Below, piece by piece: positions 7,893 through 13,868 of a stretch of 31,370 nucleotides of DNA. The DNA lies in assembly GCA_045128915.1 (NCBI GenBank), contig JBGVIT010000075.1:1-31370 (forward strand), read 5' to 3'. The DNA comes from RGIG9115 sp045128915 (GTDB taxonomy: Bacteria > Bacillota > Clostridia > UBA1381). The notes below the pieces were generated by a model. It had not been told where the DNA came from. It did not search any database and saw nothing but the letters and a program-made list of their open reading frames with translations. The translations under genes were made by a program, and so were the position numbers. Position 1 is the first letter of the stretch; each line of letters begins with the position of its first letter.

Positions 7893-8270
7893 TTATTTTT
7901 TGAATTTATTTATCCAATTTAAAATATCATCATATTTCATATTGCCTGATGCAACAGACAAACCAAAATCAACAACATCTTCATTGGTGCAATTCATTTT
8001 TATTCCCTCTGCTTCTAAAAATGTCAGCAAAACATATACACCTATTCTTTTATTACCATCAACAAAAGCATGATTGGATATCAACGAGAACCCAAGACTT
8101 GCTGCTTTTTCTTCTTTTGTTTTATAAAGTTCTTCTCCACCAAATGTAGCATACGCATTATTAAGTGCACTTTCTAAAAGTCCAACATCTCTTACACCAA
8201 CACTACCGCCCGTTTCTTCTGCTATTAATTGATGCAACAGCAAAACCTTTTCTTTGCTCAATTTAATCAT
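7893..8270 (-). CDS. doc: Doc/Fic-family toxin of a type II toxin-antitoxin pair
   Basis: A 125-residue protein, the usual length of Doc (death on curing). The Fic core motif HxFx(D/N)GNKR is complete as HAFVDGNKRIG at residues 67-77, so the catalytic His67 and the anion-binding loop are intact. Doc-type toxins phosphorylate elongation factor Tu and stop translation; the AMPylating branch of the fold is the alternative. Its ATG overlaps the antitoxin stop by 4 bases (ATGA), the typical antitoxin-first coupling. The gene is transcribed from the autoregulated promoter at 8555-8583. Downstream lies the repeat array rather than another gene. Confidence 0.92.
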   Translation of the reverse strand: MIKLSKEKVLLLHQLIAEETGGSVGVRDVGLLESALNNAYATFGGEELYKTKEEKAASLGFSLISNHAFVDGNKRIGVYVLLTFLEAEGIKMNCTNEDVVDFGLSVASGNMKYDDILNWINKFKK

Positions 8271-8509
8271 TTTGCCAACTCCTCAAAAGCGGGTTTGAAT
8301 CTGTTCATAATTCTTTTTGCCGCCACATCTATTTTTTCATCATCAGTAATATCAAAGTAGAAGTCCGAGTCAACATCAATAAGCAAAAATTTCGGCTTAT
8401 TATTTTTGAAGATAACTGCCTGACCATTATTTTCTGCAACTTTAGCAACTTTTGAGAAATTCTGATTTGCTTCCGTCATAGTTGTAATTGTTTCAGTATT
8501 TATATTCAT
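8267..8509 (-). CDS. phd: Phd/YefM-family antitoxin
   Basis: An 80-residue protein with the Phd/YefM pattern: an N-terminal DNA-binding dimer domain (residues about 5-50, with EANQNFSKVAKVAENNGQAVIFKNNKPKFLL split by a beta turn) and a C-terminal tail expected to wrap the toxin (residues about 50-80, ending in RFKPAFEELAK). It should neutralise the adjacent Doc and repress its own promoter. AGGAGG at 8515-8520 lies 5 bases before the ATG. The promoter and a matching inverted repeat lie directly upstream. Confidence 0.88.
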   Translation of the reverse strand: MNINTETITTMTEANQNFSKVAKVAENNGQAVIFKNNKPKFLLIDVDSDFYFDITDDEKIDVAAKRIMNRFKPAFEELAK

Positions 8510-8538
8510 AACTACCTCCTATTATTTATACAACAAAT

Positions 8539-8577
8539 ATATCCTACAATTTATATTATATACAAATCGTAGGATAT
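8539..8577. promoter_or_regulatory. Operator of phd-doc (inverted repeat)
   Basis: ATATCCTACAATTT (8539-8552) and AAATCGTAGGATAT (8564-8577) form an inverted repeat matching at 13 of 14 positions around an 11-base centre. The -10 box lies in the centre and the arms cover the spacer and the transcription start, an arrangement expected for autorepression by the antitoxin or the antitoxin-toxin complex. Confidence 0.75.
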
Positions 8578-8583
8578 TGTCAA
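8555..8583 (-). promoter_or_regulatory. Promoter of phd-doc
   Basis: Consensus minus-strand promoter: TTGACA (8578-8583), 17-base spacer, TATAAT (8555-8560). Strong boxes embedded in the inverted-repeat operator fit a tightly repressed toxin-antitoxin promoter. Confidence 0.85.
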
Positions 8584-8592
8584 CCTATAATT

Positions 8593-8672
8593 TTCGACAA
8601 TCTTACTATAAAGACTGTATAATCTAGATGCTAATATTTTTTGTGATTGTGATACATAAGGTTTAGATGCAA
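8593..8672. repeat. Dispersed ~80-bp repeat, copy B
   Basis: Second copy of the repeat described at 7345-7425, same orientation, placed directly upstream of the phd-doc promoter. Together the copies form imperfect direct repeats about 1.25 kb apart around the toxin-antitoxin module. Confidence 0.7.
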
Positions 8673-8717
8673 AGCTTTTCCGTAAGTAATCTGCACCAAA
8701 ACATTTCTTTTTTCTAT

Positions 8718-9308
8718 TTATTTAAAAAAATGCTTTTCAACCTCTGCACACAAATAATGGTAAACAGGCAGATGATATTCCTGAATCTTATATGTTTCAT
8801 GTTCCGGAACACCAATTAAAACGTCCGCAATTTCTGCAAGTGCTCCGCCGGATATACCGGTAAGTGCTAGCGTTTTCGCGCCGACGGCATTTGCAATCTT
8901 TAATGCATTTACTATATTTTTAGAGTTGCCCGATGTTGATATTCCCATAACAAGGTCATTTTCATTTGCATACCCGTACACAAGCTGTGCATACATCATG
9001 TCAGGTTCCACGTCGTTAATATATGCAGAAAGTATTGCACTCTGACTCGGAAGTGAGATTGCCGGAAGAGCACCTTGAAGCTTGCATCTTAAATCTTCAG
9101 AGATTCGTTCATCTGTAACTTCGCGCTTTAGCATAAAACCCTTCATAAGCTCTCCTACGATATGGTCGCTATCTGCAGCACTTCCGCCATTACCGCAAAC
9201 CAGAACCTTTCCACCGTTTTCATAAACATCTATAATTAAATCTAAAGCCTTTTGTACTTCATCTTCAACACTTTTTAACGCGGGATATCTTTCTGTTAAA
9301 TTACTCAT
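8718..9308 (-). CDS. SIS-domain protein, phosphoheptose isomerase (GmhA)-like
   Basis: A 196-residue cytoplasmic SIS-domain protein of GmhA-like length. The substrate-phosphate loop appears as VLVCGNGGSAADSDHIVGEL (about residues 35-54), characteristic of sedoheptulose 7-phosphate isomerases, followed by a conserved region with the second SIS signature MGISTSGNSKN (about residues 119-129). GmhA converts sedoheptulose 7-phosphate to D-glycero-D-manno-heptose 7-phosphate; other SIS proteins handle amino-sugar phosphates or act as regulators, so the substrate is uncertain. Its ATG shares an A with the TAA of the upstream ROK kinase, indicating a coupled pair. No heptose kinase/adenylyltransferase gene is present in the window. 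Confidence 0.85.
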   Translation of the reverse strand: MSNLTERYPALKSVEDEVQKALDLIIDVYENGGKVLVCGNGGSAADSDHIVGELMKGFMLKREVTDERISEDLRCKLQGALPAISLPSQSAILSAYINDVEPDMMYAQLVYGYANENDLVMGISTSGNSKNIVNALKIANAVGAKTLALTGISGGALAEIADVLIGVPEHETYKIQEYHLPVYHYLCAEVEKHFFK

Positions 9309-10264
9309 TATATGTCTCCATTTCTGTTTAATGCTGCAACGGTAAGAGCAGCATAATCTCCAATATTTTCTTCCAATTTTGCAGGTACTATTTCACACAC
9401 CTGAAGCGAATAACTGAGGCATTCTTGTGTAAGCACCTTTTGCATAGACTCACGAAGCAAATGTTCACTTCTTTGGAATACACTTCCAAGAACAATTCTC
9501 TCCGGATTTAAAATATCAATCAGTATGCTAAGACCATACCCAAGCATTTCGCCACATTTTTGATATACACAAGTAGCGTCTTCAGCACCTTTATTTGCAC
9601 ATTCAGCAATTAATTTTGCATTAATATCGTTAATTTCTGCAAGAGTAGAACAATAAGATACTTTCTCCCCTGATTGTAATTTTTCAAGAGCAAAGCTTTT
9701 GCCTAACTGTGCAATCCCATTTCCTGAACAAAAGCCTTCAAATGATCCCATTTTCCCATATCCGACCGGACCAAACGAACTTAGCCTTATATGTCCTGCC
9801 TCTCCCGCCATATCATTTGCGCCACGGTAAAGCCGACCATTTAATATCATTCCTGCTCCAAGACCCGTGCCAAAAGTCATAAATATCATATTCTCGCAAC
9901 CTTGCCCTGCACCATATTTCCATTCTGCAAGAGCACAGGCATTGGCGTCGTTTTCAAGATATGCCTTTGCACCGCATTTATTAGCAAGGTAGTCAACAAT
10001 TTTCACATCATCCCACCCAAAAAGATTCGGAGGTGATAAAATTACACCTTTTTTCGAATCTAACGGTCCTCCACAGCTAATACCGATTACGTCAATGTTA
10101 TTAGTCATCATTTCTGCTAAGTTAATTAGTTTATCTATCATTTCATAAGGAGAAATAGTTAAATCAGTAGGTATTATTCTCTTGTCTGTTATTTCAAGCT
10201 TACCTTCTTTTTCTTCTCCTATAGATACCGCACATTTAGTGCCTCCTATGTCAAATCCAACCAT
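9308..10264 (-). CDS. ROK-family sugar kinase without the usual zinc motif
   Basis: A ROK kinase (about 318 residues). Visible motifs are the ATP phosphate loop DIGGTKCAVSI, ENDANACALAEWKYGAG with the catalytic Asp, and FGTGLGAGMI. The GH of the signature is present (EAGHIRLSSFGP), but the CxCGxxGCxE zinc motif that normally follows is replaced by a stretch GYGKMGSFEGFCSG with a single Cys. Glucokinase or N-acetylhexosamine kinase activity is possible; the substrate is not readable. ATG 10264 is chosen over 10288 because GGAG lies 8 bases before it. It forms an overlapping pair with the SIS isomerase, suggesting sequential phosphorylation and isomerisation of one sugar. Confidence 0.85.
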   Translation of the reverse strand: MVGFDIGGTKCAVSIGEEKEGKLEITDKRIIPTDLTISPYEMIDKLINLAEMMTNNIDVIGISCGGPLDSKKGVILSPPNLFGWDDVKIVDYLANKCGAKAYLENDANACALAEWKYGAGQGCENMIFMTFGTGLGAGMILNGRLYRGANDMAGEAGHIRLSSFGPVGYGKMGSFEGFCSGNGIAQLGKSFALEKLQSGEKVSYCSTLAEINDINAKLIAECANKGAEDATCVYQKCGEMLGYGLSILIDILNPERIVLGSVFQRSEHLLRESMQKVLTQECLSYSLQVCEIVPAKLEENIGDYAALTVAALNRNGDI

Positions 10265-10652
10265 GTCAATTTCTCCGTTCTTTATCATAATTCGTCATCT
10301 TCTATGATTTTGTCAAGTTAGAGACAAAAAATTTGTCGATATGCAAACTTTGTTTGCTCGATATTTTTGTTATCACAAAATCGATATTTTTTCACTCAGT
10401 TCAAAACTCAATATGATATAAATTCTCACTTGCTCCATAGCTAAATTGTTTTTATCGAAACAGCTAAATTAAATTCGCCTTAAGCGCGCGAATCACATAT
10501 AGCTGCCGCAGGAAATTTAGCTGAACAGATTTAACTTGCGTTAAATCTATTCTAACACAAAAAAGATATTTTTGCAATAGGATGTTTTAAATATAGTGAT
10601 TTTCTTACAGCTATGCAAAAATATGTTAATAAAAATTTAAAAGAAAAAATAC
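10265..10652. other. Gene-free region with a second degenerate repeat array
   Basis: No gene is believed to begin before 10715. A TTGACA (minus strand, 10311-10316) could be the -35 of the ROK gene, but no well-placed -10 box is seen. The segment 10336-10522 holds the degenerate repeat array described separately. The stretch 10560-10650 is AT-rich with no feature I can name. Confidence 0.6.
10336..10522. repeat. Second copy of the palindromic repeat arrays, degenerate
   Basis: Shares exact blocks with the 7460-7865 arrays: GCTCCATAGCTAAAT (10432-10446 and 7479-7493, 15 bases), AGCTAAATTAAATTCGC (10462-10478 and 7508-7524, 17 bases), and a 16/17 match for TTTTCACTCTGTTCAAA (10389-10405 and 7691-7707). 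Also present are an inverse unit ATTTAGCT (10515-10522) and CGATAT units near 10337, 10359 and 10382. The order of the two halves is reversed: the CGATAT half comes first here. Confidence 0.65.
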
Positions 10653-10681
10653 TTGAAAAAAAATTAAAAATATGCTATACT
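10653..10681 (+). promoter_or_regulatory. Promoter upstream of membrane protein and mazG
   Basis: TTGAAA (10653-10658), 17-base spacer, TATACT (10676-10681), preceded by TGC for an extended -10. It lies inside the N-terminal part of the longest open frame (ATG 10613), arguing against that start. Confidence 0.7.
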
Positions 10682-10714
10682 TTACCTATAAATTATTATA
10701 AGGATGTGTTTTAT

Positions 10715-11257
10715 TTGAACATAGATGTTAATAATCAAGAAGAAAATGTTATGACTCCGCCACAAAAACCACCCAAGTTTCCTTTTCTGTTCAGAAGATT
10801 TGCAGAATTTTTAATAATTTCTATTTTGTGCTCAATTCCTTTTGCGCTCATATATCAGTTTGGTTTCACAAAATCAACAAGCTGGGCGTACAAAATAATG
10901 GGCGTGTCTTTTGCTGCATATGTAATAGCCAATGCTTACTTACTCAGGGCTTTCTTTTACAGCATGGGCAACAAAATTGTTTACTTCAACGTAAACGTGT
11001 GTGCATATGCCATTTATGCGGTTGTAAACATTGCAACACTTCTGTATTTTGGTGACAACTATCTACCCTCTGTATATTCATACATATTCATGCCTATGAA
11101 ATTTGTCAATCTCATAGTAAATGAAATATTTATGGGATACAGAATTGCAAATATAAAAATACAACTACTTTCAGCTATTGTAACCCATATTTTCATGTAT
11201 GGTGTGATTTTTGCATCTCCCCTTGAAATGTACACCTTTGACAAGAAGAAAAAATAA
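10715..11257 (+). CDS. Integral membrane protein of unknown function (TTG start)
   Basis: About 180 residues from TTG 10715. A short hydrophilic N-terminus with a proline-rich stretch (TPPQKPPKFPF) precedes four to five hydrophobic segments: about FLIISILCSIPFALIY, the AAYVIANAYLLRAFF region, VCAYAIYAVVNIATLLYF, a weaker one near FMPMKFVNLIV, and IVTHIFMYGVIFA. It ends with a lysine-rich tail (DKKKK). No family is recognised. TTG is preferred because the site AAGGATGTG (10700-10708) matches the anti-Shine-Dalgarno sequence with one mismatch 6 bases upstream, and because the promoter lies within the longer frame. ATG 10751 is an alternative. It sits 13 bases before mazG. Confidence 0.7.
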   Translation: MNIDVNNQEENVMTPPQKPPKFPFLFRRFAEFLIISILCSIPFALIYQFGFTKSTSWAYKIMGVSFAAYVIANAYLLRAFFYSMGNKIVYFNVNVCAYAIYAVVNIATLLYFGDNYLPSVYSYIFMPMKFVNLIVNEIFMGYRIANIKIQLLSAIVTHIFMYGVIFASPLEMYTFDKKKK

Positions 11258-11270
11258 GGAGTAAATCCCA

Positions 11271-11990
11271 ATGAAAGAAATCAAACTCAAGGACGAATAT
11301 TCAATAGAAGATTTATTTGATATTCTCACAGCACTAAGAGGCGAAAACGGATGTCCCTGGGACAAAATCCAAACCCATGAAACATTAAAAAAGTGCATGA
11401 TTGAGGAAACATATGAAGCTATTGATGCACTTGATGCAGGAGATGATATACTTTTTGCAAACGAGCTGGGAGATGTATTGCTTCAGGTTGCATTTCATTC
11501 ACAGCTTGCAGATGAAAGAGGTGCTTTTGATTTTAAAAGAGTGTTATATGAGCTGTGCACAAAGCTAATCACGCGTCACACTCATGTTTTTGGAGATGTA
11601 AAAGCTAATGATCCTGAAGCCGCTCTTGCTAATTGGGAGAAGAACAAAAACAAAGAACATAAAGACGAATCTTGTTATAAAGTATTAAACGATGTACCCC
11701 ATCACCTACCTGCTCTGATGCGCGGAGAAAAGGTACAGAAAAAAGCAGAATCATTTGGTGCAAAAATGCCGGACAAGAATAAGAGTCTTAAAAACATATC
11801 AGATATTATTACAAAATTTGATTCTTCTGATACAGCAGAAAATTACAGAAATCTGCTTTTAAACGTGGTTGCTCTTGGCAGAGCTTTAAACCTTACACCT
11901 GAAACCGAACTTGGTTACGCTACAACAGAATTCATTAAAAAATGCAAAGACAAAGAAAACGAAAACAGCCTTTCAAGCGTGATTTTATGA
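11271..11990 (+). CDS. mazG: MazG nucleoside triphosphate pyrophosphohydrolase
   Basis: A 239-residue MazG protein that hydrolyses nucleoside triphosphates to monophosphates plus pyrophosphate and is thought to cleanse the pool of abnormal or excess nucleotides. The N-terminal MazG domain is clear (residues about 10-110): LRGENGCPWDKIQTHETL, then the metal-binding EETYEAIDA (EExxE type) and ELGDVLLQVAFH (ExxD type). A second, diverged MazG half follows around KVQKKAESFG. The usual length of single-gene MazG is about 260 residues. Its place before hup and rqcP is the conserved order of this block in Clostridia. GGAG lies about 8 bases before the ATG. Confidence 0.95.
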   Translation: MKEIKLKDEYSIEDLFDILTALRGENGCPWDKIQTHETLKKCMIEETYEAIDALDAGDDILFANELGDVLLQVAFHSQLADERGAFDFKRVLYELCTKLITRHTHVFGDVKANDPEAALANWEKNKNKEHKDESCYKVLNDVPHHLPALMRGEKVQKKAESFGAKMPDKNKSLKNISDIITKFDSSDTAENYRNLLLNVVALGRALNLTPETELGYATTEFIKKCKDKENENSLSSVIL

Positions 11991-12071
11991 GGTTTTTTAG
12001 ATGAAATGAATATATTTTTCAAAAAATTTAGGGCAAAATAGAAAATTTTTGAATAATTTTCAATATTTCTA

Positions 12072-12100
12072 TTGACATGTAACAATATATATATTAGAAT
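12072..12100 (+). promoter_or_regulatory. Promoter of hup
   Basis: TTGACA (12072-12077), 17-base spacer, TAGAAT (12095-12100). A strong vegetative promoter, as expected for an abundant nucleoid protein. Confidence 0.85.
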
Positions 12101-12112
12101 GATTAGTGATTG

Positions 12113-12132
12113 AATACCGTCTTTGCGGTATT
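12113..12132 (+). other. Leader hairpin in the hup 5' untranslated region
   Basis: AATACCG (12113-12119), loop of six bases, CGGTATT (12126-12132): a perfect 7-bp stem a few bases after the predicted transcription start and before the ribosome binding site. It could stabilise the mRNA. No U-tract follows, so attenuation is unlikely. Confidence 0.5.
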
Positions 12133-12161
12133 TATATTAGCTTAAAAAGGAGGATATAATC

Positions 12162-12437
12162 ATGAACAAAACAGAATTAGTTGCTGCTATCGCTGAAAAG
12201 GCTGAAATCACAAAGAAGGACGCTGAAAAGGCATTGGCTGCTGTTATTTCAAGTGTTACTGACGCTATGGCTGCTGGCGATAAGGTTCAGCTCGTTGGCT
12301 TTGGTACATTCGAAGTAAGAGCTAGAGACGCAAGAACAGGCAAGAACCCCCGTACAGGCGAAGTTATCAAAATCGCTGCTTCTAAGGTTCCTGCATTCAA
12401 GGCTGGTAAGGCTCTTAAAGAAATCGTTAACAAATAA
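12162..12437 (+). CDS. hup: HU family DNA-binding protein
   Basis: A 91-residue histone-like protein of exactly usual length. The N-terminal MNKTELVAAIAEKAEITKKDAEKA-type helical dimer domain and the beta-arm region with the signature GFGTFEVRARDARTGKNPRTG are both complete, including the conserved Pro in the NPRTG arm tip that intercalates DNA. HU bends and compacts DNA and supports replication and recombination. The ribosome binding site AAGGAGG (12147-12153) is near perfect. It has its own strong promoter and ends at its own terminator, so it is a separate transcription unit inside the mazG-rqcP block. The codon choice is visibly more biased than that of its neighbours, as for highly expressed genes. 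Confidence 0.97.
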   Translation: MNKTELVAAIAEKAEITKKDAEKALAAVISSVTDAMAAGDKVQLVGFGTFEVRARDARTGKNPRTGEVIKIAASKVPAFKAGKALKEIVNK

Positions 12438-12454
12438 GATTTCAATATTTATTT

Positions 12455-12487
12455 AATCAGACTGCCTTAGGCAGTCTGATTTTCTTT
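12455..12487 (+). terminator. Intrinsic terminator of hup
   Basis: AATCAGACTGCC (12455-12466), loop TTA, GGCAGTCTGATT (12470-12481), then TTCTTT: a perfect 12-bp stem. rqcP begins only 15 bases later, so it must be reached by read-through or another promoter. Confidence 0.9.
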
Positions 12488-12501
12488 AAAGGAGAAAACT
12501 C

Positions 12502-12741
12502 ATGAGATTGGATAAATACTTAAAAGTTTCAAGACTTATAAAACGAAGAAGTGTTGCAAATGAAGCTTGCGACGCAGGTCGTGTAATGGTAAACGGTAAG
12601 GTGGCAAAGGCATCATATGACGTTTCTGTTGGTGACATTATTGAAATAAAGCTTGGCGAAAGAATTTTTAAAGTTCAGGTTAAAGCTATTTCCGAGCATG
12701 TACTTAAAAACGAAGCATCGGAACTCTATACTGTTATGTAA
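12502..12741 (+). CDS. rqcP: S4-domain RNA-binding protein RqcP (YabO)
   Basis: A 79-residue protein consisting of a single S4 RNA-binding domain, beginning MRLDKYLKVSRLIKRRSVA with the conserved basic helix, and followed by GRVMVNGKVAKASYDVSVGD. The sequence matches YabO of Bacillus, which as RqcP works with RqcH in ribosome-associated quality control, stabilising the P-site tRNA during C-terminal alanine tailing of stalled chains. The related Hsp15 of Gram-negatives is longer. Its context directly before yabP-yabQ-divIC is the Bacillus arrangement. The site AAAGGAG lies about 6 bases upstream. Confidence 0.93.
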   Translation: MRLDKYLKVSRLIKRRSVANEACDAGRVMVNGKVAKASYDVSVGDIIEIKLGERIFKVQVKAISEHVLKNEASELYTVM

Positions 12742-12759
12742 TAATTATTCTATTTGAAT

Positions 12760-12767
12760 CATACACT
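12760..12767 (+). promoter_or_regulatory. Possible sigma-E -10 element of yabP
   Basis: CATACACT is an exact match to the Bacillus mother-cell sigma-E -10 consensus (CATACAMT) and lies 25 bases before the yabP start. I do not see a convincing -35 at the right spacing (best is a 5/7 match at 12742-12748, spaced too closely), so the call is tentative. Confidence 0.4.
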
Positions 12768-12791
12768 TCAATTAATCGGAGGTGTGTGAAT

Positions 12792-13052
12792 ATGCAGGAT
12801 TCTAACAAGCATTTATTAACTTTAGAAAACAGAAAAGCTCTATCTCTTACAGGAGTTACTGAAATAGAAAGCTCAGATGAAAATCTGGTTAAGCTGAAAA
12901 CAAACATGGGAAAACTTTCTGTGTTCGGAACAGAGCTTTCCATTGGCAAAATCAATGTAGATACCGGTGAATTTTCGTTAAACGGACATATAAAGAAGCT
13001 GGAATACAAAACATCATCAGAAAACAGCAAACTCTCCTCCCTCTTTAAATAA
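12792..13052 (+). CDS. yabP: Sporulation protein YabP (YabP/YqfC family)
   Basis: An 86-residue protein of the YabP/YqfC family, a beta-rich module with the conserved pattern NRKALSLTGVTEIESSDENL and later LSIGKINVDTGEFSLNGHI. YabP is made in the mother cell under sigma-E in Bacillus and is needed for normal spore coat/cortex formation. ATG 12792 is chosen because GGAGGTG ends 7 bases upstream; the in-frame GTG at 12786 is too close to that site. It is followed by yabQ after 18 bases. Length and neighbours agree with the family. Confidence 0.93.
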   Translation: MQDSNKHLLTLENRKALSLTGVTEIESSDENLVKLKTNMGKLSVFGTELSIGKINVDTGEFSLNGHIKKLEYKTSSENSKLSSLFK

Positions 13053-13070
13053 TACGGGAGGTGCATTGCC

Positions 13071-13571
13071 TTGTCAGTTAATATTCATAACGAAACTAAG
13101 GTATTCTTATTGTGCTTTCTTTGCGGTATTCTTTGCTCTTGCATTTTTGACCTTTTAAGAGCTTCAAGACGTGTATTTAATCAAAGCACCACATTAATCG
13201 GTATATTAGATGTATTATTCTGGACCGTATCATGTTTTATATGCTTTTATACTATTTACACAATCAATAACGGAGCACTGAGATTTTACCAACTTATATC
13301 AGCTTTTATTGGCAGTTTTATATACTTTTTAACCATTAGTAATCTATTTAACAGACTATTTGTAAATTTTTTTAAATTTATCAAATTTATTTTCAAAATA
13401 CTCTTGACACCGGCTCAATTTTTGTATAAAATTTTAATAAGTATATTATTAAAATTAAAGCAAAAATTTGGAGGTAAAAATGAAACTGAAAAATGCAAAA
13501 AAACAGCGAAAAAACTCCAACTTAATAAATTCCGCATCAGAGTATTTAAAAAACAACAAAAACAGAGTTAA
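13071..13571 (+). CDS. yabQ: Spore cortex biosynthesis protein YabQ
   Basis: A 166-residue membrane protein with the YabQ profile: an N-terminal segment FLLCFLCGILCSCIFDLLRASRR (split as read), a second and third hydrophobic segment (FWTVSCFICFYTIYTI and FIGSFIYFLTISNLF) and a lysine-rich C-terminus. YabQ sits in the outer forespore membrane and is needed for cortex synthesis. The start is TTG, 7 bases after GGGAGGTG, which leaves little doubt. The last 31 codons overlap the beginning of divIC in another frame (92 bases), a much larger overlap than usual; see findings. Confidence 0.9.
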   Translation: MSVNIHNETKVFLLCFLCGILCSCIFDLLRASRRVFNQSTTLIGILDVLFWTVSCFICFYTIYTINNGALRFYQLISAFIGSFIYFLTISNLFNRLFVNFFKFIKFIFKILLTPAQFLYKILISILLKLKQKFGGKNETEKCKKTAKKLQLNKFRIRVFKKQQKQS

Positions 13572-13827
13572 AATCATCATTTTAGTAGTTATATGCGCCG
13601 GCATGATTATACGAGGAATAATGCAGCAGCCTGAAATACTCGAAAACAAAGCTGAAATTGCAAGGCTTAAAGAAGAAATAGAATACGAAAAAATCCGTCA
13701 AAAAGAGGTTGAAAACCTTAAGGAAAGCGTAGATACTGATGAATATATCGAACAAATTGCCAGAGATAAGCTGGGAATGATTAAAAAGAACGAAAAAATA
13801 TTTGTGGATGTTTCTACCACAGATTAA
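13480..13827 (+). CDS. divIC: Septum formation initiator (DivIC/FtsB-like)
   Basis: A 115-residue bitopic membrane protein: basic cytoplasmic N-terminus (about residues 1-32), one transmembrane helix (VKIIILVVICAGMIIRGIM), then an extracytoplasmic coiled coil (LENKAEIARLKEEIEYEKIRQKEVENL) and the family's short globular tail, EYIEQIARDKLGMIKKNEKIF. DivIC forms a complex with FtsL and DivIB and joins the divisome to start septal peptidoglycan synthesis. ATG 13480 follows GGAGGT (13470-13475) closely; the TTG 12 bases earlier lies inside that site. Position after yabQ and before the S1 protein equals Bacillus order. Confidence 0.9.
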   Translation: MKLKNAKKQRKNSNLINSASEYLKNNKNRVKIIILVVICAGMIIRGIMQQPEILENKAEIARLKEEIEYEKIRQKEVENLKESVDTDEYIEQIARDKLGMIKKNEKIFVDVSTTD

Positions 13828-13868
13828 TTTATATATCAAAAGAAAATTTTGGAGGATAAAAAATCAAT

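Noticed and set aside
10288..10316. Full promoter for the ROK gene
   Set aside because: TTGACA is present but at 16-19 bases no acceptable -10 follows; TATGAT is 20 bases away.
10613..10714. N-terminal extension of the membrane protein
   Set aside because: Lys/Asn-rich, contains a promoter, and lacks a ribosome binding site; TTG 10715 is better supported.
12113..12132. Attenuator in the hup leader
   Set aside because: The 7-bp stem lacks a T-tract and no competing structure is visible.
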